51,350 nt of DNA from Richelia sinica FACHB-800 (GCF_014698825.1 NZ_JACJTT010000039.1:1-51350), one strand, 5' to 3'; counted from the stretch's first letter, positions 8,924 to 18,759 are shown. Program-made: numbers and translations. Notes: generated by a model from the letters alone, not told the origin.

Positions 8924-10453
8924 CTAAGATGCTGATTCTCTCGCTACCTGTGAACCTAGTTTTGGATTGCCACCAGAAATAGAAGGTTCGCGGCGGTTAG
9001 TCCGTAGTTTGGGCTTAGGTGTGGAACGTCTGTCTTCATCACTACCGCCATCTTTGACCCAAGAGGAACGGGTACGTTCACCATCACGACGCTTCATAAT
9101 CTTGGGCTTAGGTGTGGAGGAAACTTCCTCGACGGGAATGTCTACACCTGATTGTAGCCAAGCGGGACGGGTTTGATCGTAAGCAATTTGTAAAGCCGCA
9201 GCAGCGATCGCTTGAGCATCATATTTTTCAATCAATTCGCTGATGATGGGGAGGAAGGAAGCTAGTCTTTCACCTGTCAGGGCTTCTGCTACCTGCTCCT
9301 TCAACTTATTGATATGTCTGGCTTCAATTTGGGCTTTGGTAGGAATAGACAGCACTTGCCAGTTTTGGCGTACATGGCGTTCAAAGGCTTGCTGTTTACG
9401 GCGTTCAAAGGGTTGCACCAGGGAAATCGCTGTTCCTTCTTTTCCTGCCCGACCAGTCCGACCAATGCGGTGAACATAGGTTTCCACGCTATCAGGTAAA
9501 TCAAAGTTGATTACGTGGGAAAGTTGGTCAACATCTAAACCTCGTGCGGCAATATCAGTAGCTACTACCCAGCGCACCTGACGATTGCGGAAGCGAGTTA
9601 ACAGACGTTCTCTAGCTTGTTGAGACAAGTCACCGTGATATTCATCCACGCTATGTCCCGCAGCTTGCAACTGATTAGTCAATTCGGCAGCAGTACGACG
9701 GGTACGCACAAAAATTAAAGCAGTTTCTGGATCTTCCATTTCCAGAATTGGTTGTAGGGCTTTAGCTTTTGTCCAATGACGAGGAATTAAATAAGCAACC
9801 TGATTAATTTTGGTTGGTGCAGCTTTGGGCTGTTCTACTGTGACAGTGACTGGAGAATTGAGGAACTTATTCACCAACATGCGAATAGATGGGGGCATGG
9901 TGGCGGAGAATAAAGCGGTTTGCCGTTCAGTGGGGGCTTGAGAGAGAATTTTTTCTACATCGTCAATGAAGCCCATACTCAACATTTCATCAGCTTCATC
10001 TAACACAAACCACTTGACTTGATCCAGCTTTAAACTACCACGCTCTAGCAAATCAATTACTCGTCCAGGAGTACCAACAACTATCTGTACACCACGCTTG
10101 AGTTGTAGAATTTGGCGGTCAATTGATTGACCACCATAAATTGCTAATACCCGTAAGCCTGAGTTACCAACAAATTGACTGATGGCATCATGAACTTGAA
10201 TCGCTAATTCACGAGTGGGTGTTAAAACCAGTGCTTGCACGGCTCTTTGACCTGCATCCAATCTTTCTAAAATTGGCAAGGAAAAAGCGGCGGTTTTACC
10301 AGTTCCAGTTTGAGATTGACCAACTACGTCACGTCCATTCAGTAATTGGGGAATGGCTTGGGTCTGAATATTTGTAGGTGCAGTAAAACCAATTTTAGCT
10401 AATTGTTCTGCACGCTCTTGGGAAATACCTAACTCTTGAAAAGAAAGACTCAT
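8924..10453 (-). CDS. crhR: DEAD-box RNA helicase, CrhR/CrhB type
   Basis: ATP-dependent RNA helicase (509 residues) that remodels RNA; the Synechocystis orthologue CrhR responds to cold and redox state. Motifs (numbered from the TTG one codon upstream): Q motif (FTAPTNIQTQ), motif I SQTGTGKT with K54, Ia PTRELA, II DEAD at 153-156, III SAT at 184-186, VI HRIGRTGRAG. The region after motif VI (KLKEQVAEALTGERLASFLPII, YDAQAIAAAALQ) closely matches CrhR from memory. A basic, disordered tail of about 60 residues follows. The preferred start is the ATG at 10453, with AGGAGA just upstream. It follows rimO on the same strand (225-bp gap), the same order as the described rimO-crhR operon of Synechocystis. 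The Anabaena name would be crhB. Confidence 0.9.
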   Translation of the reverse strand: MSLSFQELGISQERAEQLAKIGFTAPTNIQTQAIPQLLNGRDVVGQSQTGTGKTAAFSLPILERLDAGQRAVQALVLTPTRELAIQVHDAISQFVGNSGLRVLAIYGGQSIDRQILQLKRGVQIVVGTPGRVIDLLERGSLKLDQVKWFVLDEADEMLSMGFIDDVEKILSQAPTERQTALFSATMPPSIRMLVNKFLNSPVTVTVEQPKAAPTKINQVAYLIPRHWTKAKALQPILEMEDPETALIFVRTRRTAAELTNQLQAAGHSVDEYHGDLSQQARERLLTRFRNRQVRWVVATDIAARGLDVDQLSHVINFDLPDSVETYVHRIGRTGRAGKEGTAISLVQPFERRKQQAFERHVRQNWQVLSIPTKAQIEARHINKLKEQVAEALTGERLASFLPIISELIEKYDAQAIAAAALQIAYDQTRPAWLQSGVDIPVEEVSSTPKPKIMKRRDGERTRSSWVKDGGSDEDRRSTPKPKLRTNRREPSISGGNPKLGSQVARESAS

Positions 10454-10574
10454 CAACTCTCCTAGATTTTATTGTGAATTTTTGACTTGTAAACCGATAC
10501 TTTATTTGTAAATTAGGGCATGGTACATAGGGCATGGGGCATGAACAGCAGTGATTCAGTCATGAATCGCGATT

Positions 10575-10667
10575 GATGCCTCCGAGCCGCCTGGCGGCGT
10601 AAGTTTAACTCCTCATGGGAGTGACAGTGGTTTGTGGGAGATAACCCCAAACCGCCCTGGTTGACCA
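10575..10667. repeat. Palindromic dispersed repeat in the rimO-crhR gap
   Basis: The interval between rimO and crhR contains GAGCCGCCTGGCGGC and, further on, GGTTTGTGGG-AGATAA-CCCCAAACC, a stem with a bulge. The layout (CAGTGG, stem, CCGCCCTGG) resembles the palindromic insert at 43675-43730 (CCAGTCGC, GGGGGAAACCCCC, CGCGCTGG). It would lie in the crhR leader if the operon is transcribed through. Confidence 0.5.
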
Positions 10668-10677
10668 ATGACCAATG

Positions 10678-12021
10678 CTAATAACTAATAACAATTTGAC
10701 CATAGAGGTCATAGGCATCGGCACTGTGAATCGCTACTGGCACGATGGTTCCTAGCCTAGCCTCTATGAGAGCAGCGTCGCGAACGCCTTTAACATAGAC
10801 TTGACCATCGACTTCGGGAGAAAATCTACCGGAACGACCGATTAACTCTCCACTTTCAGGGTTTTCTTGTTCAATCAGGACGTTGACTATTTTGCCAACT
10901 TCCTGCTGATTTTTTCGCAGGGAAATCGGTTGTTGGAGTTCCATCAACCTGTTGCGGCGTTCTGCCATCACTGCTTGAGGAACTTGATTGGGGAGGGAGT
11001 AGGCTGGAGTACCCTCCTCTGGAGAAAAGGTAAACACACCAACATGATCGAATTCATGCCGTTGGGTAAATTCTAGTAAATGCTGGAAATGTTCCTCGGT
11101 TTCTCCAGGAAAACCAACTATAAAGGTTGTCCGCAGCACTGCTGAAGGTAGTGCTGTTTTCAGCCGTTCTATGATCCCGTCATTGACTCTACCTTGCCAA
11201 GGACGGTTCATGGCACGGAGAATGTCTGGGTGGGAATGCTGTAAGGGCAAATCTAAGTATGGTAAGACATTTGGTGTTTCTTGAATGGCAGCAATGACAT
11301 CTGAAGTGAGTCCAGTGGGATAGGCGTAGTGCATTCTAATCCAAGGGACATCTACTTTCCCTAAAGCACGCAATAGTTCGGCTAACTGGGGCTTGCCATA
11401 CACATCCAAACCATAGTTGGTGGTGATTTGGGAAATGAGGATGATTTCTTTAACCCCTTGGTTTGCTAGCTGTTCGGCTTCAGCAACTATTGATTCAATA
11501 GTACGCGATCGCTGGTTACCTCGAAGATGGGGAATTATACAAAATGCACATCGATAATCGCAGCCCTCTGCTACTCGTAGATAAGCTACCCCTTCTGTGG
11601 TTGTGCGATAGCGGGGTGTTGTTTCATCGGCGATGTAGGTAGGTTCTGCGCTAATTTCCTTAACCCTTTCTCCCTGTTCTGCCCGCTCAATGACATCCAC
11701 AATCTTATGGTAGTCTCCTGTTCCAACTACCGCTACAGCTTCTGGCAACTCTTCCAATAATTGTTCTTGGAAGTGCTGGGCCATGCAACCAGTAATAACG
11801 ATTTTTTTATTGGCTTCTGCTAATTCTACCAAAGTCCTGACTGATTCTTCTCTGGCAGCTTCAATAAAACTACAAGTGTTAACAATTACGTAATCTGCTA
11901 ATTCTTCATTTGTATCTACGCCATAGCCTGCTTTTACTAGCAGTCCTAACATATGCTCTGTATCAATTCGATTTTTCTCGCAGCCCAGGTGAGAAATGGC
12001 AATTGTTGGCTTTTCACCCAT
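10678..12021 (-). CDS. rimO: Ribosomal protein S12 methylthiotransferase RimO
   Basis: Radical-SAM enzyme (447 residues) that adds a methylthio group to an aspartate of ribosomal protein S12. The N-terminal MTTase domain has the three auxiliary-cluster cysteines C14 ([10 protein letters not shown]), C50 (VNTCSF) and C79 (ITGCMAQ). The radical SAM core carries the CxxxCxxC site C154, C158, C161 ([16 protein letters not shown]). A C-terminal TRAM domain covers about 375-447. The [15 protein letters not shown] start distinguishes RimO from MiaB. The length is normal. It is the upstream gene of the rimO-crhR pair, which suggests joint control of ribosome modification and RNA remodelling. Confidence 0.95.
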   Translation of the reverse strand: MGEKPTIAISHLGCEKNRIDTEHMLGLLVKAGYGVDTNEELADYVIVNTCSFIEAAREESVRTLVELAEANKKIVITGCMAQHFQEQLLEELPEAVAVVGTGDYHKIVDVIERAEQGERVKEISAEPTYIADETTPRYRTTTEGVAYLRVAEGCDYRCAFCIIPHLRGNQRSRTIESIVAEAEQLANQGVKEIILISQITTNYGLDVYGKPQLAELLRALGKVDVPWIRMHYAYPTGLTSDVIAAIQETPNVLPYLDLPLQHSHPDILRAMNRPWQGRVNDGIIERLKTALPSAVLRTTFIVGFPGETEEHFQHLLEFTQRHEFDHVGVFTFSPEEGTPAYSLPNQVPQAVMAERRNRLMELQQPISLRKNQQEVGKIVNVLIEQENPESGELIGRSGRFSPEVDGQVYVKGVRDAALIEARLGTIVPVAIHSADAYDLYGQIVISY

Positions 12022-12896
12022 ATTTTGAATAAATTTTCTGTTTTGTTCTTTTTACTTAAACATTTCAGCACTAGCTAGGTGCTGTTTGCCCACACCCCTT
12101 TCTAAAACCCTAACAGTGACCAATTATCACCGCTTGCACATCTGTATGTACTGATGACTCTAATCAATCATGTAGATAGAGGTCATGCTATGATGTTTTT
12201 ATTGATTTGTTTTCTAGGGTAATGTTTGGTGTCTTTGATAACAATCGACACTCTTAATATTTTTTAACAGTTCGCTTATTGGTATTTTACATTACCGCAG
12301 CGTGTGCGTTGTTAAATTACCCGATGCCTTCGGCACGCTATGCGAACGGGGAGCCGCCCAAAGGGCTTGTAGTGAGAAGTCGCTACCCTCAGCGAAATCG
12401 CGCTCTTTTGTGAGAAACCACGCGAACACGATTACGCCTATCAAGCAGTAATGCTGCCCTGGCAATCAGGTTTGACCTACGATGGTGCGTAGGTAAGATA
12501 CCTAAACCACGGAAAGCTGCCTTTCGTCTTGTGAGTGGCAAACTCCTCTTGTAGCCAGGTTTTATCTTAACATATCTTATGGAAGGTTTAACGCCAATTT
12601 CAACCTAGAGGAAGAGGTAATAAACTGACCCTAATCAAAACAAATTGACTAATTTAGTGAAAAGTCAAGAGTCAATGTTCGGCTCAAGTATGAACTTATG
12701 TATACGTTAGACCTTGATTGAGCCAAGGTTAAGACGGAACCAATGGGAAACAAGAGCGAACAGGGATTAAATCGAGCAAACCATGACTTGACCACCTAAA
12801 ATTGGCTGGACAAATAACATCGCGCTCTGATCTGTTTATCCTTCATCCTTAGTCAAAAAACTATGAACTCAGGACTTTGCCAAGCAAATTAAAGAC
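12022..12896. other. 875-bp repeat-rich region without an identified gene
   Basis: No complete gene is visible. Between 12300 and 12560 the GC content is higher than in the flanks. The segment has several small stems: GATGCCTTCGGCAC (12333-12346), ACCTACG-ATGGTG-CGTAGGT (around 12476-12495) overlapping TAGGTA-AGA-TACCTA, and GAAAG-CTGC-CTTTC. The phrase TTGTAGCCAGG (near 12549-12559) resembles sequence seen near tnpB 3' ends in cyanobacteria, by memory. A broken open stretch reads CEKPREHDYAYQAVML and ends at a TAG near 12489. A degenerate IS605-type 3' end is the best guess. Further right, GGCTCAA (about 12681) and TTGAGCC (about 12718) form a long-loop stem in the btpA upstream region. Confidence 0.35.
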
Positions 12897-13745
12897 GTGG
12901 ACTTACATCAGCTATTTAAAACTCGAACACCAATCATCGGCGTAGTTCACCTACTGCCATTACCTACATCACCGCGTTGGGGAGGTAGTCTCAAAGCGGT
13001 GATTGATCGTGCTGAACAAGAAGCAACCGCCCTGGCCAGTGGGGGGGTAGACGGGATTATTGTCGAAAATTTCTTTGATGCACCGTTTACTAAGAACCAG
13101 GTTGATCCAGCAGTTGTGAGTGCTATGACTGTAGTCGTGCAAAGGATACAAAACTTAGTAACTTTGCCCGTGGGCTTGAATGTTTTGCGGAACGATGGCA
13201 AAAGTGCGATCGCCATTGCTGCTAGTGTCAAGGCCCAATTTGTCCGTGTGAATGTACTCACAGGTGTGATGGCAACTGACCAAGGATTAATTGAGGGAGA
13301 AGCCCATCAATTACTGCGTTATCGACGGGAACTGGGAGCAGATGTGAAAATTTTCGCTGATGTATTAGTGAAACACGCCCGACCTCTGAGTTCTCCTAAC
13401 CTAACAGTAGCCGTAAAAGATACTATTGAAAGGGGTTTAGCCGACGCAGTAATTTTATCTGGTTGGGCCACTGGTAGTCCGCCAAACTTAGAAGATTTGG
13501 AGCTAGCTAGTGGGGCTGCGGCTGGGACACCAGTATTGATTGGCAGCGGAGCTAGTTGGGAAAACATCGGCACGCTGTTACAAGCAGCAAATGGCGTGAT
13601 TGTTTCTAGTTCTCTGAAACGACATGGTCAAATAGAGCAACCAATTGACCCGATTCGCGTCAGCCAATTTGTAGAAGCTGCACGGCGGAGTTGGAACTCC
13701 AAAGGGGAAAGTAAATCAGTTTCTTCTGTCAAATTACACTCGTAA
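12897..13745 (+). CDS. btpA: Photosystem I biogenesis protein BtpA
   Basis: BtpA is a thylakoid-associated factor needed to accumulate photosystem I reaction-centre proteins in Synechocystis. This 282-residue protein has the BtpA/SgcQ-family TIM-barrel pattern: IIGVVHLLPLPTSPRW at the start, GGVDGIIVENFFDAPF (about 49-64), GLNVLRNDG, FVRVNVLTG, KIFADVLVKHARPL, ILSGWATG and VLIGSGASWENI. No membrane helix is present. The start is the GTG at 12897; no upstream ATG fits. It is followed 94 bp later by a VKOR-thioredoxin gene on the same strand, another protein tied to photosystem assembly, so a functional pairing is plausible though not shown. Confidence 0.93.
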   Translation: MDLHQLFKTRTPIIGVVHLLPLPTSPRWGGSLKAVIDRAEQEATALASGGVDGIIVENFFDAPFTKNQVDPAVVSAMTVVVQRIQNLVTLPVGLNVLRNDGKSAIAIAASVKAQFVRVNVLTGVMATDQGLIEGEAHQLLRYRRELGADVKIFADVLVKHARPLSSPNLTVAVKDTIERGLADAVILSGWATGSPPNLEDLELASGAAAGTPVLIGSGASWENIGTLLQAANGVIVSSSLKRHGQIEQPIDPIRVSQFVEAARRSWNSKGESKSVSSVKLHS

Positions 13746-13779
13746 GGAAAGTAATTAGGTAAGCGGTAATGGGGAAAAT

Positions 13780-13830
13780 TAATTTCATCACCAATTACCG
13801 ATTACCAATTACCAATCACTAATCACTAGT
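13780..13830. repeat. Short tandem repeat ACCAATTACC/AATCACTA
   Basis: The btpA-VKOR gap ends in repeated units (ACCAATTACCGATTACCAATTACC, AATCACTAATCACTAG) directly before the VKOR start. It is a Nostocales-type STRR tract. Confidence 0.5.
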
Positions 13831-13839
13831 AGCAGTATT

Positions 13840-14829
13840 ATGATTCGCCGCCGTTCTACTCCTTGGATTCATAAATGGTCACGTCAGATAATTGGAGCGA
13901 TCGCAGGCTCTGGTGCGTTGATCACAGGCTATCTTACCTTTGAAAAATTAACAGGCAGAAACCCTGTTTGTACCTCACCAGAGGGTGTGAAGGGCTGCGT
14001 AGATGTGCTGTCTAGTCCTTGGGCAACGGTGTTGGGTCAGCCACTAGCACTGTTTGGGTTTCTGGCATATGTAAGTATGTTGACATTTGCCCTTCTACCT
14101 TTGGTATGGAAAGGAGGAGAAAGCAACACCAGCCGTAAACAGCTAGAAAACTTGACTTGGTGGTTACTCCTGGTTGGAGCGATCGCAATGTCAGTTTTCA
14201 GTGGTTATTTAATGTATGTACTAGCATTTAGTATTAAAGCCCTTTGTCCCTACTGTATCGGTTCGGCCTTCTTTTCTCTGAGTATGTTAGTAATTACTAT
14301 CTTGGGACGAGACTGGGAAGATATCGGCCAGATTTTCTTTACCGCCGTTATTGTCGGTATGGTGACACTGATTGGTACACTAGGAGTTTACGCTGGGGTA
14401 AATACATCAGGTAACGTTGTCGAATCCACAGACGGTAAACCTGTACAAATTACTTTTACACCCAAAGAAAAACCCAATCCAGAATTTGGTTGGCAAATCA
14501 CCACTACTTCTGGTGAAGCAGAGATTGAACTAGCAAAGCATTTAGTTAAAATTGGTGCAAAAGAATATGTGGCTTATTGGTGTCCCCATTGCCACGAACA
14601 AAAACTCATCTTTGGAAAAGAAGCTTATCAAATCATTGATGAGAACGTAAAAGTAGAATGTGCCCCTGATAGCCCCAAAGGTCAACCAGAGGTGTGCAAA
14701 GCAGCAAAAATTGAAGGGTTCCCTACCTGGATTATCAATGGTAATAGTTATAGTGGTGTACAAAACCTGGATCAATTAGCTCAAGCTACTGGTTATACTG
14801 GGCCACGTAACTTCAAATACTTTAAATAA
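13840..14829 (+). CDS. Vitamin K epoxide reductase-thioredoxin fusion (lumen thiol oxidoreductase, LTO1-like)
   Basis: A membrane disulfide-forming enzyme that reoxidises a lumenal thioredoxin-like domain with quinone. The VKOR part has about five helices (residues 15-185) with the loop cysteine pair C44 and C53 and the active-site CxxC C136-C139 (LCPYCIG). The fused C-terminal domain (about 215-329) carries a thioredoxin CPHC motif at C248-C251 and a second pair C274 and C286, plus the cis-Pro motif GFPTW. This fusion is the standard cyanobacterial and plant LTO1 arrangement; plant LTO1 is required for photosystem II assembly. It is downstream of btpA. All expected cysteines are present. Confidence 0.93.
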   Translation: MIRRRSTPWIHKWSRQIIGAIAGSGALITGYLTFEKLTGRNPVCTSPEGVKGCVDVLSSPWATVLGQPLALFGFLAYVSMLTFALLPLVWKGGESNTSRKQLENLTWWLLLVGAIAMSVFSGYLMYVLAFSIKALCPYCIGSAFFSLSMLVITILGRDWEDIGQIFFTAVIVGMVTLIGTLGVYAGVNTSGNVVESTDGKPVQITFTPKEKPNPEFGWQITTTSGEAEIELAKHLVKIGAKEYVAYWCPHCHEQKLIFGKEAYQIIDENVKVECAPDSPKGQPEVCKAAKIEGFPTWIINGNSYSGVQNLDQLAQATGYTGPRNFKYFK

Positions 14830-15513
14830 AATACTTTCAATCAAAAGTAACAGTGGCGGTAGAGAGCAGGACACAGGAATTTTGTGATGCTATTTACCGC
14901 TATCTCTTTTTCTATCTTTTCATGTCGATGGGAAAATACGACACTTTAGACCTGAAAAACCTATAAAATCATACATTGCCAATGTTTGATTGTTGGTTGT
15001 TCAGTTTTCACTGGTGTAGCTCGTTGCAAGATATACAAGAAATATTCCCTAATAATACTCAACTTGTGGTGGATGCAAACAATGTAGTATTGGTTGCTAA
15101 ATAGAATATATAAATCATAGGGTGCAGTTTTGGCTCAGGGAAGACAAAAGATGAATTCTGTTTTAGGCTAAGGGTCGGTGAGCAACTCTTTGTCCGATAA
15201 ATAGGTGATTATGGCTCTTTTCAGTTGTCACTATACAGCAGATGGCAGCTTATGACTCTCTGGGTAGATGGCTTTTTCCTGAAAATTTTTACCTTATTAC
15301 CTATAATCTGCTGTAAATCAAAAATATAGATTGGCGGTTTTGTTCCAGTCCTTTACTAATTACTAAGTAGTGAGGAAGTGGTGACAGAGAAATGAAACTA
15401 TCACCTTGTCATGGTTGATAGGTCTGGAACATTTTTCACATAAATACAGTAATTAATGTCTAGGTACTAAATTACCAATTACCAAATCAGATTTTCCTCG
15501 CTCGGTAATAGGA
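14830..15513. other. 684-bp gene-free region upstream of the GGDEF gene
   Basis: No supported coding sequence or RNA gene was found. Inverted sequences TACAGCAGAT (around 15234) and ATCTGCTGTA (around 15307) bracket about 80 bp and may be the ends of a small repeat. The rest is AT-rich with scattered stops in all frames. Confidence 0.35.
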
Positions 15514-17730
15514 ATGTGTCAGCAATTATATGGTCATTTTAGCCAATTAATGTTGTCAGGAAAAAAAATCCTGGTGAAAGGACGTAGAGAACTGATAACA
15601 GCCTCACTGATTAGTTTATTTGTGCTGGTAGTGCGATCGCTAGGCTTGTTCCAGTCGTTGGAATTAGCAGCTTTAGATCAATTATTTCGTTTACGTCCTA
15701 CTGAACCACTCAAGGATCGCATCACAATTGTGGCTATTGATGAAGAATCTTTGCGTCAAATTCGTTCTTGGCCGATTTCCGATCAAGTGGTGGCAGAGTT
15801 ATTAAAACAAATCAATTCTCATCAGCCTCGTGCCATCGGTTTAGATATTTATCGAGATATGCCTGTGTATCCAGGTCATGCAGAATTGGAAAAAATATAT
15901 CAATCTACTCCTAATTTAGTTGGTATTCAATTACTGGCAAATAATCAAAATACTAGGGTATTACCTCCACCTATTCTCCAAACATTTGGGCAGGTGGGAT
16001 TTAACAATGTATTATTAGATCCAGATGGTACAGTCAGGCGAAGTCTATTGTATTGGCATATTAATCATCAAGCTTATGAAAGTTTTGCCTTAAAATTAGC
16101 GTTAATATACTTAAAATCTGAAGGAATTAAGCCCCAAAAAGCAGTAGATAATCCCCAAGATTTACAGTTAGGTAAAGCTGTATTTACGAGGTTGAAAAGC
16201 AATGATGGTGGATATGTGGGGGCTGATAATAGGGGTTATCAAATTTTAGCGAACTTTCCCAAACTCGATTGCGCTGGTGAATCAGCAAGTAATTGTCATT
16301 ATCCTACGGTGTCTTTGGTAGATGTGTTAGATGGCAAGGTTGCTGATAACTTAATTCGCGATCGCATAGTTTTAATCGGTTCTACTGCACCAAGTCTTCA
16401 GGATTTCTTCTTTATCCCTTACTCCAGTCGGTTGAGTGGCACTGCTAAACCAATTACTGGTGTGGAATTACAGGCTCATTTTATTAATGAGTTTATTAGT
16501 GCAGCTTTGGTAGGAAGGCCAATTTTCCAAGTCTGGCCCAAAGTTCTAGAATCACTGTGGATTGTTACTTGGGCTGTAGTTGGTGCATTATCAATTGGTA
16601 ACATCCGTCAGCCCAAAAATAGTATTATCACCTTATTATTTTCGGCATTGATACTAATTGGCAGTCCCTATTGGGCATTTTTATGGGGTTGGTGGATACC
16701 GATTGTACCTGCATTTTTGGCTTTTACCAGTTCAGCCATGGTGATCACTTATAGAATTGCTTATATGCAGGAAGAATTAAAGCGTTCTAAGGAATTTCTA
16801 CATCATGTGATCAATACTATTCCCGACCCAATTTTCGTAAAAAATGAACAACATCAATTGATTGTTTTAAATGATGCCTATGTAAGTTTGATTGGTTATA
16901 ACCATGAATTATTAATAGAAAAGTCAGATTATGACTTTTTTCCCCAACATCAAGCAGATGTATTTCGACAACAAGACAAACTGGTTTTTACAACTCGTAA
17001 ACCCCATGAACATGAGGAAGAATTTACCGATGCTAATGGTAATACCTATATGATTGCTACCAAGCGATCGCTCCATAGAGATGCTGCTGGTAATTTCTTT
17101 TTGGTGGGCATCATTAGAGATATTACTCGCCGTAAACAAAAAGAAGAAGAACTCAAACGTACTGCTGCGGAATTATCTCGGTCTAACTATCAATTAAAGC
17201 TACAAGAAGACCACTTACGGCAATTGGCATATTACGACCCATTGACGGGTTTATGTAATCGCAAATGCTTTTTGGAAAAGTTATCAGAATCCTTATTGAG
17301 TGCGGAAAATCATCGCTTAATGTTGGGCTTACTGTTTATTGATTTAGATGGCTTCAAACAAGTAAATGATACTTTAGGCCATGATATGGGTGATTTATTA
17401 TTAATAACTATTGCCCAAAGATTAAAAAACTCTCTACGTGCTAGTGATATAGTTTCTCGTTTAGGGGGAGATGAATTTACAATTATTATACCTACTTTGT
17501 CGAACTTACAAATTGCTGGACAAATAGCTGAGAAAGTATTGGGAATTATTACAGAACCTATTTTATTAAATGATACAACTGTGAAAGTTTCCGCCAGTAT
17601 TGGTATTAGTGTCTATCCTCTCCACAGCCAAGATATTGACAATTTAATTAAACAAGCAGATATGGCTATGTATATGGCGAAAAAATCTGGCAAGAATGCT
17701 TATCAGTTGGCATTATCAAATCTAGAGTAA
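15514..17730 (+). CDS. CHASE2-PAS-GGDEF diguanylate cyclase
   Basis: Membrane sensor of 738 residues expected to make cyclic di-GMP. A first helix (about 31-50) leads to an extracytoplasmic CHASE2 domain (about 50-340; DRITIVAIDEESLRQIRSWP, RAIGLDIYRD, IVLIGSTAPSLQDFF). Three closely spaced helices follow (about 345-415). Then come a PAS domain (VINTIPDPIFVKNEQHQLIVLND), a short coiled coil and a C-terminal GGDEF domain. The catalytic GGDEF is intact at 651-655, and the inhibitory I-site RASD stands five residues upstream (642-645), so activity and product feedback are both expected. There is no EAL domain. The ATG at 15514 is used; no ribosome-binding site is obvious. Confidence 0.93.
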   Translation: MCQQLYGHFSQLMLSGKKILVKGRRELITASLISLFVLVVRSLGLFQSLELAALDQLFRLRPTEPLKDRITIVAIDEESLRQIRSWPISDQVVAELLKQINSHQPRAIGLDIYRDMPVYPGHAELEKIYQSTPNLVGIQLLANNQNTRVLPPPILQTFGQVGFNNVLLDPDGTVRRSLLYWHINHQAYESFALKLALIYLKSEGIKPQKAVDNPQDLQLGKAVFTRLKSNDGGYVGADNRGYQILANFPKLDCAGESASNCHYPTVSLVDVLDGKVADNLIRDRIVLIGSTAPSLQDFFFIPYSSRLSGTAKPITGVELQAHFINEFISAALVGRPIFQVWPKVLESLWIVTWAVVGALSIGNIRQPKNSIITLLFSALILIGSPYWAFLWGWWIPIVPAFLAFTSSAMVITYRIAYMQEELKRSKEFLHHVINTIPDPIFVKNEQHQLIVLNDAYVSLIGYNHELLIEKSDYDFFPQHQADVFRQQDKLVFTTRKPHEHEEEFTDANGNTYMIATKRSLHRDAAGNFFLVGIIRDITRRKQKEEELKRTAAELSRSNYQLKLQEDHLRQLAYYDPLTGLCNRKCFLEKLSESLLSAENHRLMLGLLFIDLDGFKQVNDTLGHDMGDLLLITIAQRLKNSLRASDIVSRLGGDEFTIIIPTLSNLQIAGQIAEKVLGIITEPILLNDTTVKVSASIGISVYPLHSQDIDNLIKQADMAMYMAKKSGKNAYQLALSNLE

Positions 17731-17742
17731 ATGCCAGCAAAT

Positions 17743-18759
17743 TTACACTTTTTTCGGTCGTCGCACTTGGTGAGAATTAATCGGTCCCAGAACTTGATTC
17801 AAGGCCCGTAATTGTTCTGCTGTCCCCATACACATGAGGGTGTCCCCTGGCATTAAAATTGTATCTCCTGTGGGCCCGCCAATCAGATTACCATCCAATC
17901 GGCGAATAGCAAGAACTAATGCCCCTGTTTGCGATCGCAATTTGGCTTTTTGCAAAGTTTGACCAACAAAGGGACAAAAGGCAGGATCAAGTAAGAATTC
18001 TTCCATGTATAATTGGCGATCTGCACCAGAAAGAATTCCATCCACAAAATCTAACACTTGGGGTCTGAGGGCAGCTGCGGCCATGCGCTTACCTCCCGTG
18101 ATATAGGGCGAAATCACTGCATCTGCCCCACCTCGTTGCAATTTTTGTAAAGCTTCTTCTGTACTAGCGCGAGCGATCGCTCTAATTGCGGGATTCAGAG
18201 TTTTTGCTGATAAAACCGTGTATAAATTTTCTGCATCGGAAGGCAGGGCAGCAACAATACAAGTTGCTCTTTCAATCCCCACCTTGAGCAAAGTATCATC
18301 TAGGGTGGCATCACCTTGATAGATGGTGTAACCTTCATTTTGCGCCCTTTGGACAGATTCTATCTCCGAATCTACCACCACAAAAGCTACACCTTCAGCC
18401 CTAAATTCCTTGGCAATTTGTCTACCAGTCCGACTAAACCCACAAATAATATAATGCCCTGATAAAGATTCCATGACCCGCCTTTGTTGCCTTAATCTCA
18501 AACCGTCTTGAAAATACCCTTCGATGACTGCGGCCGTAAATCTATTGACAATGTAACCAATATTCACCACACCCATTAAAATCAGGGCAATGGTAAATAA
18601 ACGCCCTCTGCTGCCCAAAGGGTTTGTTTCTCCATATCCCACAGTGGCTAGGGTAATCACTGTCATGTAGGCCGCATCTTCCCATGACCAACCCTCTACC
18701 AGCCAATACCACAAGGTACCAATGAAAAAAATACATCCCAGGGCCACTGCCCCAGCCAT
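17743..18759 (-). CDS. Potassium channel with TrkA-type (RCK) regulatory domains
   Basis: Two-helix K+ channel subunit (338 residues from the ATG). Helix 1 (about 2-22), pore loop with the selectivity filter TVGYG (39-43), helix 2 (about 53-72), then an RCK_N Rossmann domain (HYIICGFSRTGRQIAKEF) that binds nucleotide, and an RCK_C domain (TGALVLAIRRLDGNLIGG). The frame stays open for 29 codons upstream of the ATG and reads as plausible protein (KIIYSPLEYKYRRIQQEL) but contains no ATG, GTG or TTG. The true start is therefore uncertain: either the ATG at 18759 is used, or a rare start such as ATT or ATA is. It converges with the GGDEF gene (12-bp gap). Confidence 0.9.
   Translation of the reverse strand: MAGAVALGCIFFIGTLWYWLVEGWSWEDAAYMTVITLATVGYGETNPLGSRGRLFTIALILMGVVNIGYIVNRFTAAVIEGYFQDGLRLRQQRRVMESLSGHYIICGFSRTGRQIAKEFRAEGVAFVVVDSEIESVQRAQNEGYTIYQGDATLDDTLLKVGIERATCIVAALPSDAENLYTVLSAKTLNPAIRAIARASTEEALQKLQRGGADAVISPYITGGKRMAAAALRPQVLDFVDGILSGADRQLYMEEFLLDPAFCPFVGQTLQKAKLRSQTGALVLAIRRLDGNLIGGPTGDTILMPGDTLMCMGTAEQLRALNQVLGPINSHQVRRPKKV

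Noticed and set aside
12022-12896. RNase P RNA, tmRNA, SRP RNA or a group II intron
   Set aside because: The conserved core sequences of these RNAs are not present; only small local stems are visible.
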